From contig JAANBB010000006.1 in the NCBI GenBank assembly GCA_014621425.1, positions 186,001 to 250,000 on the forward strand: 64,000 bases of DNA. Reading direction: 5' to 3'. The notes beneath the pieces are model-generated. The model was not told the DNA's origin. It made no database searches and saw nothing but the letters and a program-made list of their open reading frames with translations. Of this stretch, positions 53,875 to 64,000 are shown in pieces (positions within the stretch are counted from its first letter, which is position 1; the number at the start of each line of letters is the position of its first letter). The position numbers were made by a program, and so were the translations under genes. This DNA is from Cylindrodendrum hubeiense. Taxonomy: Eukaryota > Ascomycota > Sordariomycetes > Hypocreales > Nectriaceae.

Positions 53875-56353
53875 ATGGATAGAAAGCCAGTTAGACGTGA
53901 TGAGTTCGAGGTAGCACTCATCTGCGCGTTACCACAGGAAGCAGACGCTGTGTACCTTCTCTTTGATGAGTTCTTTCCAAATGAGTACCACAAAGCAGCT
54001 GGAGACATGAACCATTACACAAATGGTCGCGTTGGCAAATACAATGTCGTTCTTGTTCTCTTGCCTGGAATGGGAAAAGTTCATGCTGCCTCAGCTGCTG
54101 CTTCTCTCAAAGCTAGTTACACAAACCTGCGCCTCGCTATTGTGGTTGGCATTTGCGGTGGAGTTCCACGGCTGAGTGAGGATGAAGATGAGATCCTGCT
54201 AGGAGACGTCGTAATTAGTAACGCTCTCATCCAGTTTGACTTTGGTCGGAGATACCCAGGTGGTTTATTTCGACGCAAGGCATCAGTTCAACAAAGTCTC
54301 GGAAGGTTAAACAAAGATCTTCGCTCTCTATTGAGGAGTCTCGAGACAAGTCGATGTCAAGCAGATCTTGAGCTAAGGACTGCAGAGTTGCTACAAGATT
54401 TACAAGTCGCATATTCCAAATCCACTCGAAAACGAAAACGGCGCGACAAGTACAATTATCCAGGGACCTTGCAAGATGTTCTCTTTGAAGCGAGGTATCG
54501 ACATCGGCATCGCGGTCCGAATGTCTCCTGCTGTAGCGAGACGGAAACTTGTGAGGCCGCGCTCAAAGTATCATGTCAAGAATGCGGGTGCGACAAAGTG
54601 CACATGATGTCCAGGTCTGAGGAACTGGAATTCAAGCGAGAACTAGAGCAGAACGACCCTATCAGAGCTCAGGATCCGACCATTCACATTGGACCAGTTG
54701 CGTCTGGGGACACAGTTATGAAGTCAGGCGAAGACCGAGACAGGATTGCAAATGAAGAGGGTGTTATAGCCTTTGAAATGGAGGGCGCTGGAATTTGGGA
54801 TGAAATGCCCTGCCTTGTCATCAAAGGCGTTTGCGACTATGCCGATAGTCACAAGCATAAGCGATGGCAAGATTTCGCGGCAGCTACGGCAGCAGCTGCG
54901 ATGAAGGCTTTGCTAGAAGCCCTCGTTGATATACAGAAGCCCCTGAACTGTTAGTATACTCCTTCTCATTCGTAAGTGCGATCCTGGGCTAACAATACAA
55001 GCGAATTCGGCTGTAATGGAGGTTATAAATTCACGAGTTCAGTCAAGTGCTGCGTCACCTCAAGATCCGCAGCTGGCGTTCATGGCGTTCAAACATCAGA
55101 GCCTTTGCGCTCAGGTACCCCTCAGCCCAATATTGGTCATTGATGCTCGGGGGGGCAACTTGCCGTTTCATTTGGAGTCGATCGGCTCGAAAGAGGTGAG
55201 TAGCATCGTTGAGTTTGTCACCATTACAAGAACTAATGTTTCTTAGCTCTTTATTGAAATTCTCAAGTTCAGATTTCACGATCTTGGAACTAAGAAAATA
55301 GATCGTGGCGAATGGTTCCTTGAGGACCAAAGCACCGGACAGCGGTTGGATCTCTCCAAGCCCTGGCAGTCAATCATCAAGGTTCGTACTCATCACGGCA
55401 GCTAATTGCAGGAGACTGACAGCCTCGCCTAGCCAAATCAGGTCCTGAAAATGAGCATGGTGTTCCGACGACGGAATGAGAGTCGCACCGAGTGCCCATC
55501 TTGTCAGTTTATGAACCCTGGACTCTCGACAGATGCGATACAATGGTATGTGACTCACTGCGATGGTGGCATTCAACAAGAGCCGTTGTAGGTATTGAAG
55601 CCCAGATCTAACATATTTCGCAGTCATCGCTGTGGGTTGACTTACAGACGCGTGGAGGAGATTCAAAGCATTCAAATCGACCCGGAACCAAATCAAGAAG
55701 CCAAATTGAGCGCGTCCACTCATCCTGTAGGACCTAAACGGCCGACGCAACCAAGCCCAGAAGACGAGATCGGCAGATACAAACAAATTCAGCTCGTGGA
55801 TGTTGATTTCAAGATTGACCAAGCCTACAAAGGCGAGCAGCCCATAGATACCGCGGTTCTATTGAGCCGCCGGGATTTGCGGGACAGTGAGCACCTGGCG
55901 GAAGAACTCGCAAGCATTTACGGGCTTTCCAACCAAGACAGTCTCGCACTGGCAAAGATGGCTATTAGCTCCCTCCCTACTTCAACTGGGCTACTTTCGC
56001 ACATGGGAGATCTTGAAGATGGCATGCTTCCCGGAGACCTCCAGCGAGCCCCTTTCTACGACCCTGTTTTAGAGCGCCAGATGAGCCATGCTGAGGCCAA
56101 ATTTTTCTACCAACGGAGTCAGGCCCACATCCAAAGCGCCGACCCACATGATGTCGAGTTATCCAATGATGGCAATAAATACGATCTTGAAGATGACGTG
56201 CTTCCCCGAAATTCTCCCTCAAGTACCACTTTCTACGATCCTATTGCAGAACGCGAGATCGCCCGAATTGACGCCAAATCATTCTATGAAAGGAGCCAGC
56301 TCGAATCTATGCGGATCAGAGATGAATTAGATCATGGAGAAGGGTCAGATTAA
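53875..56353 (+). CDS. Nucleoside-phosphorylase domain fused to ubiquitin-like domain, zinc ribbon and C-terminal repeats
   Basis: Five exons, 53875-54949, 55002-55195, 55247-55381, 55442-55545 and 55624-56353, all in frame, give 745 residues. Residues ~10-350 form a PNP/UDP-phosphorylase domain like that at the N-terminus of fungal NLR proteins. It has VALICALPQEADAV, GICGGVP, GDVVIS, AFEMEGAGIWDE (nucleoside contact) and VIKGVCDYADSHK. An insert with CCSETETC...CQECGC lies inside it. Residues ~400-480 match the fungal ubiquitin-like domain: PILVIDARGGNLPFHLES, then FRFHDLGTKKIDRGEWFL. C486/C489 (CPSC) and C503/C506 (CHRC, rebuilt by the last intron) make a zinc ribbon. Residues ~631-745 are two 58-residue repeats sharing DLED..LP...FYDP..ER....AK.FY.RSQ. 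No NACHT or NB-ARC domain follows. Role unknown; possibly signalling or self/non-self related. Confidence 0.85.
56009..56350 (+). repeat. Tandem 174-bp coding repeat (two copies)
   Basis: Copies at 56009-56182 and 56183-56350 inside the last exon. Both begin GATCTTGAAGATG and encode DLED..LP....FYDP..ER....AKxFYxRSQ. The copies have diverged in the middle. Confidence 0.75.
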
Positions 56354-56870
56354 CCGATGCCTGCTCCGGAGAAGGGAGGATCGCAAATAATCGGATGTCC
56401 GAATGGGAGAATTCAAAGTTACAGAAAGGAAATACATATACGAATGAATGGGAACGTAATATGTAATCGACAGAAACATAGTAAATAGAGTGGAGGGCGT
56501 TCAGAATATGAATACTGGCAACGGGAAGCAATTCACCGCTGACACGATGAGCTTTGGGTATTCTTCAAGCTGCAGATAGAATAGTAGGTATTCGGTTAAC
56601 TAGGGAGGGTCGAGGTAGGGAGACATAGGTCAGAATGTTAGGTTTAGAGTTATATACATTTGGGTTGTTAATAGAAAGGATATAGAAGAAAGTGACCCAG
56701 GCTCTTTGCTTACCACACTGGACGGCTACATTAAATCCATATCGCGGTGTCCTACTGTGCATGTATGCTAAGGGCCTAACCAGCGCTACGATGATTAGCT
56801 ATTAAGAATTGTTCAACCTCAATTAATATAGTCAATGAATTCCATGAAATATATTCAATCTTATATACTT
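56354..56870. other. Convergent 3' intergenic gap
   Basis: About 520 AT-rich bases between convergent genes. No features seen. Confidence 0.5.
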
Positions 56871-57992
56871 CTAGACTTTAGCATGATTGATCTTAATGAC
56901 AACCTTAGCAAAGTGCCTTTTCTCCTCAAGGCGTCTGTATGCATCCTTCACCTCCGCTAACTCGAAGACTACATCGTCAATTGCAGGCGTAATTTTGTTT
57001 TCATCGATAAAGCTCACCAACTCTCTCAGCTGACTCCGGCTTCCTGCAATTATTCCGCGGACGATACAGGTGTGCAGCATAGCTGCAAACAAGGGAACTG
57101 GCTCTGCATGTCCACCAACCATGCCGATCACCATGACAACTCCATCTACCCGCACAGCGGTTAGAGACTGGGCGAGGGTTTCATTACCCGCAACGTCGAT
57201 GACGATATCGAAACCTCTCTTATCTGGGGTTAGGCTTCGGGCCTCTTGGGCCCAATTGTCGGGGTTTGAGCGGTAGTTGACAGTGTGAGTTGCGCCTAGC
57301 GCCTTAAGACGAGCTGCTTTATCATCTGTCGAGGTAGTGGCTACCACTGTAGCCCCAACCGCTCTCGCTAACTGCAGGGTGGCGATGCTCACGCCACCTG
57401 TTCCCTGGACGAGAACCCACGTACCCGGCCCAGCTTCTTTCCCCTTGATGCCGAAGAGCGAGTTCCATGCCGTCACCCAAGTGCATGGCAAAGTTGCTGT
57501 TTGTAACCACCCCAGAGACGTAGGCGCGTGAACGAGGGCGGCTGCTGGAAAGACACCTTTAGATCTCAGAACTCCATCAATTCCTTGTCCAAGCATGGAA
57601 GTCACATCTGGGTGACCTGGGAACGCATTGTCACCACTAGATTCGACAAGTCTCGGCGCGAAGTAGGTGACAACGCGATCCTCAACTTGGAAATCCTTGA
57701 CCTCCGAGCCAACCGCCTCAACAACACCCGCACCATCGCATCCGGGGACAACAGGACCGGAGATCGGACCATTTACCCCCTGCAAAAAATTAGCAATGAC
57801 TTCATACATGGCATTACGTGTTCTTACCCCTCTGGCAATGACAAGCTCGCGGTAGTTGAGGCTGGCAGAATATATCTTGACTAGGACCTCGGTGGGACCT
57901 AAGTCATCGGCTGATGGAACTTGGACGTCCTGCTCATATTTGAGTGAAACCTCGAAGCCTTCCTGGCCAGTTAAAATCCAGCGCCTGGACAT
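56871..57992 (-). CDS. Medium-chain NAD(P)H dehydrogenase/reductase (quinone-oxidoreductase-like)
   Basis: Start at 57992 (MSRRWILTGQEGFEVS), the usual family N-terminus; in-frame ATGs at 58001 and 58031 also exist. A 48-bp in-frame intron lies at 57780-57827 (GTAAGAAC...GCTAATTTTTTGCAG). Removing it gives VIARGGVNGPISGPVVPGCDGAG, which fits relatives, and ~357 residues. MDR features: GROES-like start with YRELVIARG, PGCDGAGVVEAVGSEV, and the Rossmann site WVLVQGTGGVSIATLQLARAVGATV. GFDIVIDVAGNE and VVMVIGMVGG complete the fold. The catalytic-zinc Cys/His set is not evident, so probably a zinc-free NADPH-dependent reductase or dehydrogenase. A partial relic copy is at 53300-53640. Confidence 0.88.
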   Translation of the reverse strand: MSRRWILTGQEGFEVSLKYEQDVQVPSADDLGPTEVLVKIYSASLNYRELVIARGVRTRNAMYEVIANFLQGVNGPISGPVVPGCDGAGVVEAVGSEVKDFQVEDRVVTYFAPRLVESSGDNAFPGHPDVTSMLGQGIDGVLRSKGVFPAAALVHAPTSLGWLQTATLPCTWVTAWNSLFGIKGKEAGPGTWVLVQGTGGVSIATLQLARAVGATVVATTSTDDKAARLKALGATHTVNYRSNPDNWAQEARSLTPDKRGFDIVIDVAGNETLAQSLTAVRVDGVVMVIGMVGGHAEPVPLFAAMLHTCIVRGIIAGSRSQLRELVSFIDENKITPAIDDVVFELAEVKDAYRRLEEKRHFAKVVIKINHAKV

Positions 57993-58031
57993 GGTTGACA
58001 TGGAGGTAGATTTAGTCGAGTCACACAACAC

Positions 58032-58606
58032 TGGGTTGCGGCGTATTGCGGTTGAGTAGTTTGCAATGCTTCAGTGCATCTTTTAATAATTGAAGGAACC
58101 CTCGGTCCATATTTATACCCCGAAGGTAACAGTGTGCTAGATTACCAATCCTCGCCTACACATTGTGACGGATGAATACACGCGAGTCTGCAGCCAGAAG
58201 TGACCTAACAGTCATGAAATCATAAGAAATGTGGCAGCCACTAACTGGGGCCTTGCTAGTCAAGTTGTCTTTGAGGTTTCATTGGCTTAAACGGAGAACG
58301 CGGCTAGTGCTGTGCCCAAATAGGAAAATGAGATTTACATAGCGTTATAGAAGACCTCGAGCAATGTCTCGTATTGTACATATCATGCCATCCGCATCAA
58401 GTTGACACAGCTTAGCCAATGTGGGTCTATTTGGTTGAACACGTAATCAGAGGACCTCATTGGCGTATCTCTTTTTCCGCTTTGGGCTACTTCCGATCCT
58501 GTCTCCACTGACCATTTCATCATGTTTCCAATTACGAAATGGCCGAGCCCTCACCCCTCAACTCCGTAAAACTGTTTTTCCTAAAGTAGATGGATGTGAT
58601 AGCACA
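58032..58606. other. Divergent promoter region
   Basis: About 575 bases between the MDR gene and the regulator-like gene; holds both promoters. A TATA box for the MDR gene is at 58111-58118. Confidence 0.5.
58111..58118 (-). promoter_or_regulatory. Candidate TATA box of the MDR gene
   Basis: TATAAAT on the minus strand (GGGTATAAATATGG), ~120 bp upstream of the chosen ATG. Confidence 0.55.
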
Positions 58607-60020
58607 ATGGAACCAACCAATTTTACGTTTGTGAATATGGTGGGCTCGCCTGGCTTATCTCGCCAGGCGGCAAAGCTGATGAGGGGGCATATTACCAGGG
58701 CTACCTTTACGGAGAGACGTCAGCGAAAAGCTAAGGCTCCGCAGGCAAGAAAGATCGAGATAAAGCCAAAGACGAACACACCCGAGGCCAGCGTGAACCC
58801 CCGAAGTGAAACAATGGAGAGGATACCCAGGGAAGTGAGCCCGGCCCTTCCCTCACCGCCCCCAACAACCACGTTAGATCCATATCGCGGGGTCCAGCTG
58901 CGTACGTGTGCCGGGAGCCCATCATGGCAAGCGCTACTACTAATTGGAAACAGTATCTAAGTATTGGTCACTCGCCTTCCTGGATTATGGTGTCTCTCCG
59001 CGAAATCTGAGCGAAGTAGCCTGGTTTGGCCTCTTTATCTCTGAACCAGCCCTTATTGAAGCTTCAATGGCGATATGTGAACGACATTGGTCCCCAGATG
59101 TGCAGTGCAAACGGAGGGCTGAGACCCATTGGAGCACAGCCTTTAACATCATCATCGAACGCATTCAGTCCAGACGAGCTGAAACAGATGGTATTCTCGG
59201 GGCAGTATTTACAATGGCATTTGGAGAGCGCTTGTCTGGCAACGATCTGACTTGGAACATCCACATCGATGGCCTAGCGCAGATAATTAAAGAAAGACAC
59301 GCTCGAGGCATATACGTCTTACCGCCGTGGTTTACCAGTTGTTTAATATTGTAGGTAAGCCCTGATGCTCTGGGAGAACGTAGCTGACAGCTAAGTGACT
59401 CGATAAACGAGATTTGTGGCTTTCCACGAATGTACCATAGGAAGATACTCGACGCATTAGGCAATCATGGAGGCACAGCACTCTCCAAAGTAGCGGCAAT
59501 CATTGAGAGATTGGTACAGTGGCGAAACTTGATACATCCGCATGGCAACTACCAGCTGGGGCCCGGCTCAATGATTGAAGAAATTGAGCAATCATTGGCT
59601 AGATTACATTACGACGCACGAACCCTTCGTATCTACGAGGACCCGTACGTTCAAGCCACCTCCCGAGCTATCGAATTAGTACTCCATCTTTCCTGGCCTC
59701 CGCAATGTCATCTTAATCTCACATTTCTTGCGAGGGAGTTGAAGAAGGAGCTTTCCCAGTTGCAGATCAGGCAATGTGCGTATATGGAGTTAACTTCATG
59801 CCATCTTATGATCGGAGCCATTTCTGCAGATAAGGGGACACCGACGAGGGTGTGGTTTGTGGCAAGGATGAAGAGAGTGGTCCTAGCGATGCGAACGCGT
59901 GGATGGGGTGCAACGCTGAGCCATTTTGAACGAGGGTTCATATCTGACACAGGCTTCAGACCACTGCTTGAGGCCTTGTGGAGAGAGATTAATGAGGGGG
60001 AAGAGTTAGCCAAGTGGTGA
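58607..60020 (+). CDS. Fungal-specific transcription-factor-like protein without zinc cluster (DUF3468/'tachykinin family' type)
   Basis: Three exons, 58607-58901, 58954-59350 and 59396-60020, give about 438 residues. The N-terminus MEPTNFTFVNMVGSPGLSRQ AAKLMRGHITRATFTERRQR is the conserved start of a fungal protein family often annotated 'tachykinin family'; a basic stretch may be a nuclear signal. A Ser/Pro-rich linker follows. After the first intron comes the alpha-helical domain II region of Zn2Cys6-type regulators (FTMAFGERLSGNDLTWNIHIDGLAQII). No Cys6 cluster is present. So it is perhaps a co-regulator or a degenerate transcription factor. The start at 58607 was chosen by homology over the upstream in-frame ATG at 58460. 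The last donor (GTAGGT) and acceptor (AAG) are my inference. Confidence 0.78.
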
Positions 60021-60431
60021 TATGTATCTACATTTTTGACGTTCAAAATACCAGCAAATATTTGTGCGACGTTAGCATGTGTCATTTGACTTTAAATACA
60101 GCAGTTGACTTAATTAGAGGTTGAAAGTTTAATACCTCGGAACACATCCGCAAACACTGTCATGCCTAGCTGTTCTTGCTCAGCATGACTCCTAATACCT
60201 GCGCCAGATGTATGTGGCATAACTTAATCGCCACAAGCGCACTTAGAAGTTCGGTGATCTACAATTGAGAACGCGATGGCCCTGTCAAACCAAGAGTGAC
60301 TCTCTTCGGGTATCGGAACTGAGGCTTATCAATGAGATCTATAAAGTTTCGCAGAACCATGAATAAGAATGTGCCAGCAAAGAATATACAGCGGAAAAGA
60401 ACGAAGACTTGACCAAGATTCATTAATTAGC
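60021..60431. other. Convergent 3' intergenic gap
   Basis: About 410 bases; no feature seen. Confidence 0.5.
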
Positions 60432-61066
60432 TTAACCCATTCTTTGCTTTCTCCTCACCCACACCTCTTTATCGGTGGAATCCGAAGCAGTATCTGCCTT
60501 GCCAGTCGATAGGAAAGACAAGGCACTCTTGATATCACGCAGTTGAACCTCCCACACCTGTAGTCTGTAATTCCCGCGATCTGACGTTCCAGTAAATAGG
60601 TCGAACGACCAGCCGTGCTTCGGACACGTGAGTCCAGCGCTGAGAATGACGCCAAAGTCCTCGATGTCAAAAGTTGCGCCTCGAGAAAGAGGGAAGGAAG
60701 AGTGGGGGCATTCCTGAGAACATCTGGTTTAGTTCTCTCGAATGGTAGTTTTCGAAATGGGCACACTAGACTCACATGATCAACCGCGTGAAATTTGCCC
60801 TTATATTGGAAAACGAGAACCTGACTCTTGGAAACTCCTACCATGTCGGCGGGATCGAGTGGATCATCTGTAAGTAGCACCTCGGTAGATTCAGAGCTAT
60901 CTGTCGCAGGAACGTGGAAGACCTTGCATCCTGGTTTGACCTCGGCGTTGCATGTCCGAGGTTCTGATAAGCTGCCGTCCTCGTCGCCGAGGTCAGGGAA
61001 CGACGAAGTGAGGCCGACTGAAAACCAATCTGCTCCTGACCGATAGAGACTCTTGAATGGGTTCAT
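60432..61066 (-). CDS. Rieske [2Fe-2S] domain protein
   Basis: Two exons, 61066-60776 and 60713-60432 in phase 0, give 190 residues. The intron splits just before the cluster ligands. ECPHSSFPLSRG supplies Cys-x-His and LTCPKHGWSFDLFTG supplies Cys-x-x-His, the Rieske pattern C-X-H...C-X2-H. The N-terminal ~60 residues are variable and acidic. The protein lacks a membrane anchor or a catalytic oxygenase domain, so it is a soluble, ferredoxin-like Rieske protein of unknown partner. Such proteins carry electrons for oxygenases or reductases. Confidence 0.88.
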
Positions 61067-62173
61067 CGTAACGATCTGAATCGGCTTGCAAAAGATGGCG
61101 TCTTCTCCGTTGCGTTATCGCGCCGGCAGCGAAATCGTGCTTTGCGGGTGGATTTGAACACACGTGATCAATCACGTGCTTCAGTAACCCAACCCTTTTG
61201 TCTCTAGGTCATGAATTGGTGCTTGAACAAAGTGGACCTTGAGCGGGTAGAGCGCTCGCCTCATTTCGCTCCATGGCATGGATGGGAGCAGTGCTTGCAG
61301 GTAGGCAGAATTTATTATGCAGGTTTGGCGGAGATGGAGAACTACGGAAGCTCAATGTTGGGGAAGATTAACTGTACACCTGCGGCAAGTGGTGACGGTG
61401 CAAGGGATGGAATTCGCAACACAATTCGAACAAAGTTGCACACGTATTGCAGTAGTACTATTCATAATTTCTGCTACTCTACGATATTTGTAGCAATGCT
61501 AGACGTCGAGAAATATAAAAAGAGTATCTTGGGCTGTCATTGGTGGGGAATTTATTTCCCTTGATCTCACCCCCGTCCTCGCTGACGAAATCCAGATTCA
61601 ACACCTACTTGATTTATCTGAATACAAGATAGCAAGGGTACATTTCATGCAGCAGTGTAAATATTCCGTCCAGTACATTTGTCGCTCTCGCGCTACTAAT
61701 CTGGCGATAAGAATTACACCCGCCAATGGGAACAAATGTTATTCTTGCTTAGGCTGAGCTTGCTCACTAATCACTTGTTTTATTCCACAAATAAAGAAAG
61801 AATAAGACTTGTTTTCAGTCATGGCAAAGTCAAAGGGCTACTACTAGAGTCAGGTGATGCACCATGCTCACTGAACGAAGAAGATCGCGTCCAAATTTAA
61901 TGCATTTAAACCAAGTCGGGCATGTGGATTATCTTCTCATTTATATTTGGCAGTGGGGGAAGTAATACACAGCAGTGGTTAATAGAAAATAATCCGTATC
62001 ACCAGCAGATCCAATCTTAAAATAAGGACACAAAGACCACTCAATATTAAGTTTACCATGGGTCTACCCATTTTAATGTATAATCACAGGATATTTTAGC
62101 GACGTGGAAACGAAATGTTTTAGTTCAATCGAGAGATGAAACAAAATAATTAAAGTTCTCGCATCCAAAAGCC
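61067..62173. other. Intergenic region
   Basis: About 1.1 kb. Short ORF 61211-61564 shows no domain. An A-box-like stretch near 61236-61262 has no matching B box, so no tRNA is called. AT-rich further on. Confidence 0.4.
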
Positions 62174-63921
62174 TCAAGCATATAACTCCCGTGCAACTTC
62201 AAAACTGTTGATGAAGTCGATGCCTTCCTTTCTCCAAGTATCCTTTTCGACCCAGTTCTTTGTCGCATTTAAGACCATGTTCTTTGGGTTTTTGTTATTG
62301 TATAGTGGCCAGGTCGGTAGCAGCTTCTCTTGTTTGCCGTAACTTTTGTTGTAGTTTGGATCTAAATCGTACACAAACCTCACGTAGGCTTGCCCGATTG
62401 CCCTTGCTAAAATAACGTGTGAGTCATATTCGGGACTGGGTCCCAAAAGCCCAGAGATGTTTTGAAAGCTGTATGCCACGTTGTCGAAATGTTTGACTCC
62501 ATCCCATATACTCCTACCATACATACGTTGATCAAAGCGATAGCTGTAGACTGGGCTGTCGGCAGCTGTAAAGAGCTCGGCCATTTTGCGCCTTCCACTG
62601 ATCATGGTGATGTCGCTACCGATAGCATTGGCTCGACGCCACTGCAACCCTCTCGCGGTATTGACAGAGCAGTCGGTAATCTCGTAAGGTGGCTCGTTGC
62701 AAGGGTCGTTAGGATATAGTTCCATCAGCTTGCGAATTGTGGGAGCGCTCAGCGCATAGTTTCTCCATTTGAATGCCTCGAGAAATAAATCTTCGTCGGT
62801 ATTCGGGTTACCAATGGCAAAGGCTTCGTCGGTGTTGGCGCCGATAATGATTGGCACAGTGTTGTATTTGTTATCCTGGATGAGTTGGCTTGGATATCCA
62901 GTAAGAAACTCGCCATCGATCATAGGGTTCCATGTTAGTGATTGGTGTGCTGCGAAAAGACTCTCTTGGTCGACTTCTCGCAAACAAGCAAGTTGATCCA
63001 CCGCCGTCCAGCAACCGACAGTGCGAGTAAGATTCTCAAAGGCTACGTTGTAGTAGCTGAGGTCATGAATCTGTTCAAATTAACATCGTTAAAACACAGA
63101 GCTTTCATCTCCGGTCATCACGTACCTGTGCGCCTGTCACCCCACCACTTTCAAGGATAGCACCGCGGTATAGATTTTCCTCCCGACCGTCGTAGCTAAA
63201 CAACTGATATGCAATGCTCTGCGCTCCCGCACTTTCGCCCCAGATAACCACTTGGTCTGGGTCGCCACCGAAAGCGGCAATGTTCTCCTGGATCCAACGA
63301 AGTGCGGCTCGTTGATCCAGAAGACCAGCGTTAGCGGATCCTTCTTTCAAAATTCCAAAACTTTGGAGGAATCCCCAGATACCAAGGCGATAGTTGAAGC
63401 TGACGCCTATAACTGGCTGACCCATTTCTTGGCTCACACTAACGATTCCAGAAAGGTTATATCGTTGATCTGCTGTGCTACCAGTGTATAGGCCACCTCC
63501 ATAAATCCAAACTCTGGAAGGAAGTTAGCGGGTTTGCAGCCAACCAGGAGCACATGACTGCCTACAAAACAGGAAGTTTCTTTTTTGGGGTCCCCGAGGG
63601 CCGAATCACATTGATAGTGAGACAGTCCTCAGACAGAGTGAAGGTCTGGCCGTATTGCATGCAACTACTTCCATACTCTGTTGCATCACGCTCGCCTTCG
63701 AAAGACGTGTTGTAACTCTCTGGCAATTTAAAGCGCAGAGAACCGAGAGGTGGTTGCGCGAAGGGGATCCCTAAGAATGCATCTTGATCCCAAGTAGGAA
63801 GATATGCACCAACATAGGTGCCGTTCAAGGTCTTGGCTGTTGGGGATGTATCATTCGACGACGCACACAGCACAGTTGCCGCTGAGAAAAGAATGCCAAG
63901 CAAATGGGGTAGGCCGACCAT
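62174..63921 (-). CDS. Secreted type-B carboxylesterase/lipase
   Basis: Three exons, 63921-63566, 63513-63126 and 63070-62174, give 546 residues. Signal peptide LLGILFSAATVLCASS. Alpha/beta-hydrolase of the carboxylesterase type-B family: FLGIPFAQPPLGSLRF start, SEDCLTINVIRP, oxyanion-hole WIYGGGLYTGS (rebuilt by the first intron), nucleophile elbow VIWGESAGAQS (Ser), GANTDEAF (acid) and WDGVKHFDNVAYSF (His). Several N-glycosylation sites (NGTY, NTSF, NLSG, NLTR, NISG, NATK). It should hydrolyse ester bonds of extracellular carboxyl esters such as lipids or feruloyl-like esters. The gene ends ELYA. The 79 bases past the start are its promoter. Confidence 0.92.
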
Positions 63922-64000
63922 AGTTCCTGAGATTGCTGTAGCTGATCTTCGTTGACTTTCAATACTACCACACAGAACTAAATCCGGTGATGTGTGATGT

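Noticed and set aside
58460..58606. Upstream extension of the regulator-like gene
   Set aside because: The family starts at MEPTNFTFV; the upstream in-frame residues do not look conserved.
61236..61262. tRNA A-box-like stretch (GAGCGGGTAGAGCGCTCGCC)
   Set aside because: No B box (GGTTCGAAT-like) and no acceptor stem within 100 bp.

Overview
The window reads as nuclear DNA of a filamentous ascomycete (Pezizomycotina). Genes are monocistronic, on both strands, and interrupted by 45-70 bp introns with GTRNGT donors and CTAAY/CTGAC branch sites. The families are typically fungal: Zn2Cys6 regulators, many MFS/APC permeases, WSC and PAN proteins, OSBP/Kes1, and an NLR-type nucleoside phosphorylase domain. 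I cannot name the genus; a mould of the Aspergillus/Penicillium kind is a guess. I rebuilt exons by hand, and most junctions preserve reading frame and family motifs.

Layout. 0-7.4 kb: three MFS transporters of different families (monocarboxylate type, DHA1 drug-type, UNC93 type). 8.7-9.9 kb: a 2-oxoglutarate/Fe(II)-oxygenase-like enzyme. 11.5-13.7 kb: a long SET-domain protein. 13.7-15.1 kb: repeat-rich transposon debris. 15.1-19.5 kb: a Zn2Cys6 regulator and an amino-acid/GABA/choline-type permease. 21.5-23.6 kb: an intronless SF1 helicase fused to a PD-(D/E)XK nuclease, with an ankyrin relic just downstream. 25.1-33.4 kb: a mucin-like single-pass membrane protein, an ankyrin pseudogene, a GH16-like secreted protein, a small Cys-rich PAN-like secreted protein and an OSBP/Kes1 lipid-transfer protein. 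34.3-37.6 kb: an FSP1/AIF-like FAD oxidoreductase and a second Zn2Cys6 regulator.

39.3-50.7 kb looks like a catabolic gene cluster. It holds two paralogous DAO-family FAD oxidoreductases, a monocarboxylate-type MFS, a DAL5/allantoate-type MFS and a HAD haloacid-dehalogenase-like hydrolase. Their promoters share a CGG-TTT-CGG-like motif and are rich in CCGG. The Zn2Cys6 gene at 36.1-37.6 kb is a plausible regulator. Two permeases, two amine/amino-acid-type oxidases and a dehalogenase-like enzyme suggest uptake and breakdown of a nitrogen- or halogen-containing small molecule (inference).

51-64 kb: a two-WSC membrane protein, a relic of a medium-chain dehydrogenase, a five-exon gene joining a nucleoside phosphorylase domain, a ubiquitin-like domain, a zinc ribbon and a 58-residue repeat, an intact MDR oxidoreductase, a regulator-like protein without a zinc cluster, a Rieske protein and a secreted type-B carboxylesterase. 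The most unusual items are the phosphorylase-ubiquitin-like fusion, the helicase-nuclease, and the shared promoter element of the putative cluster.
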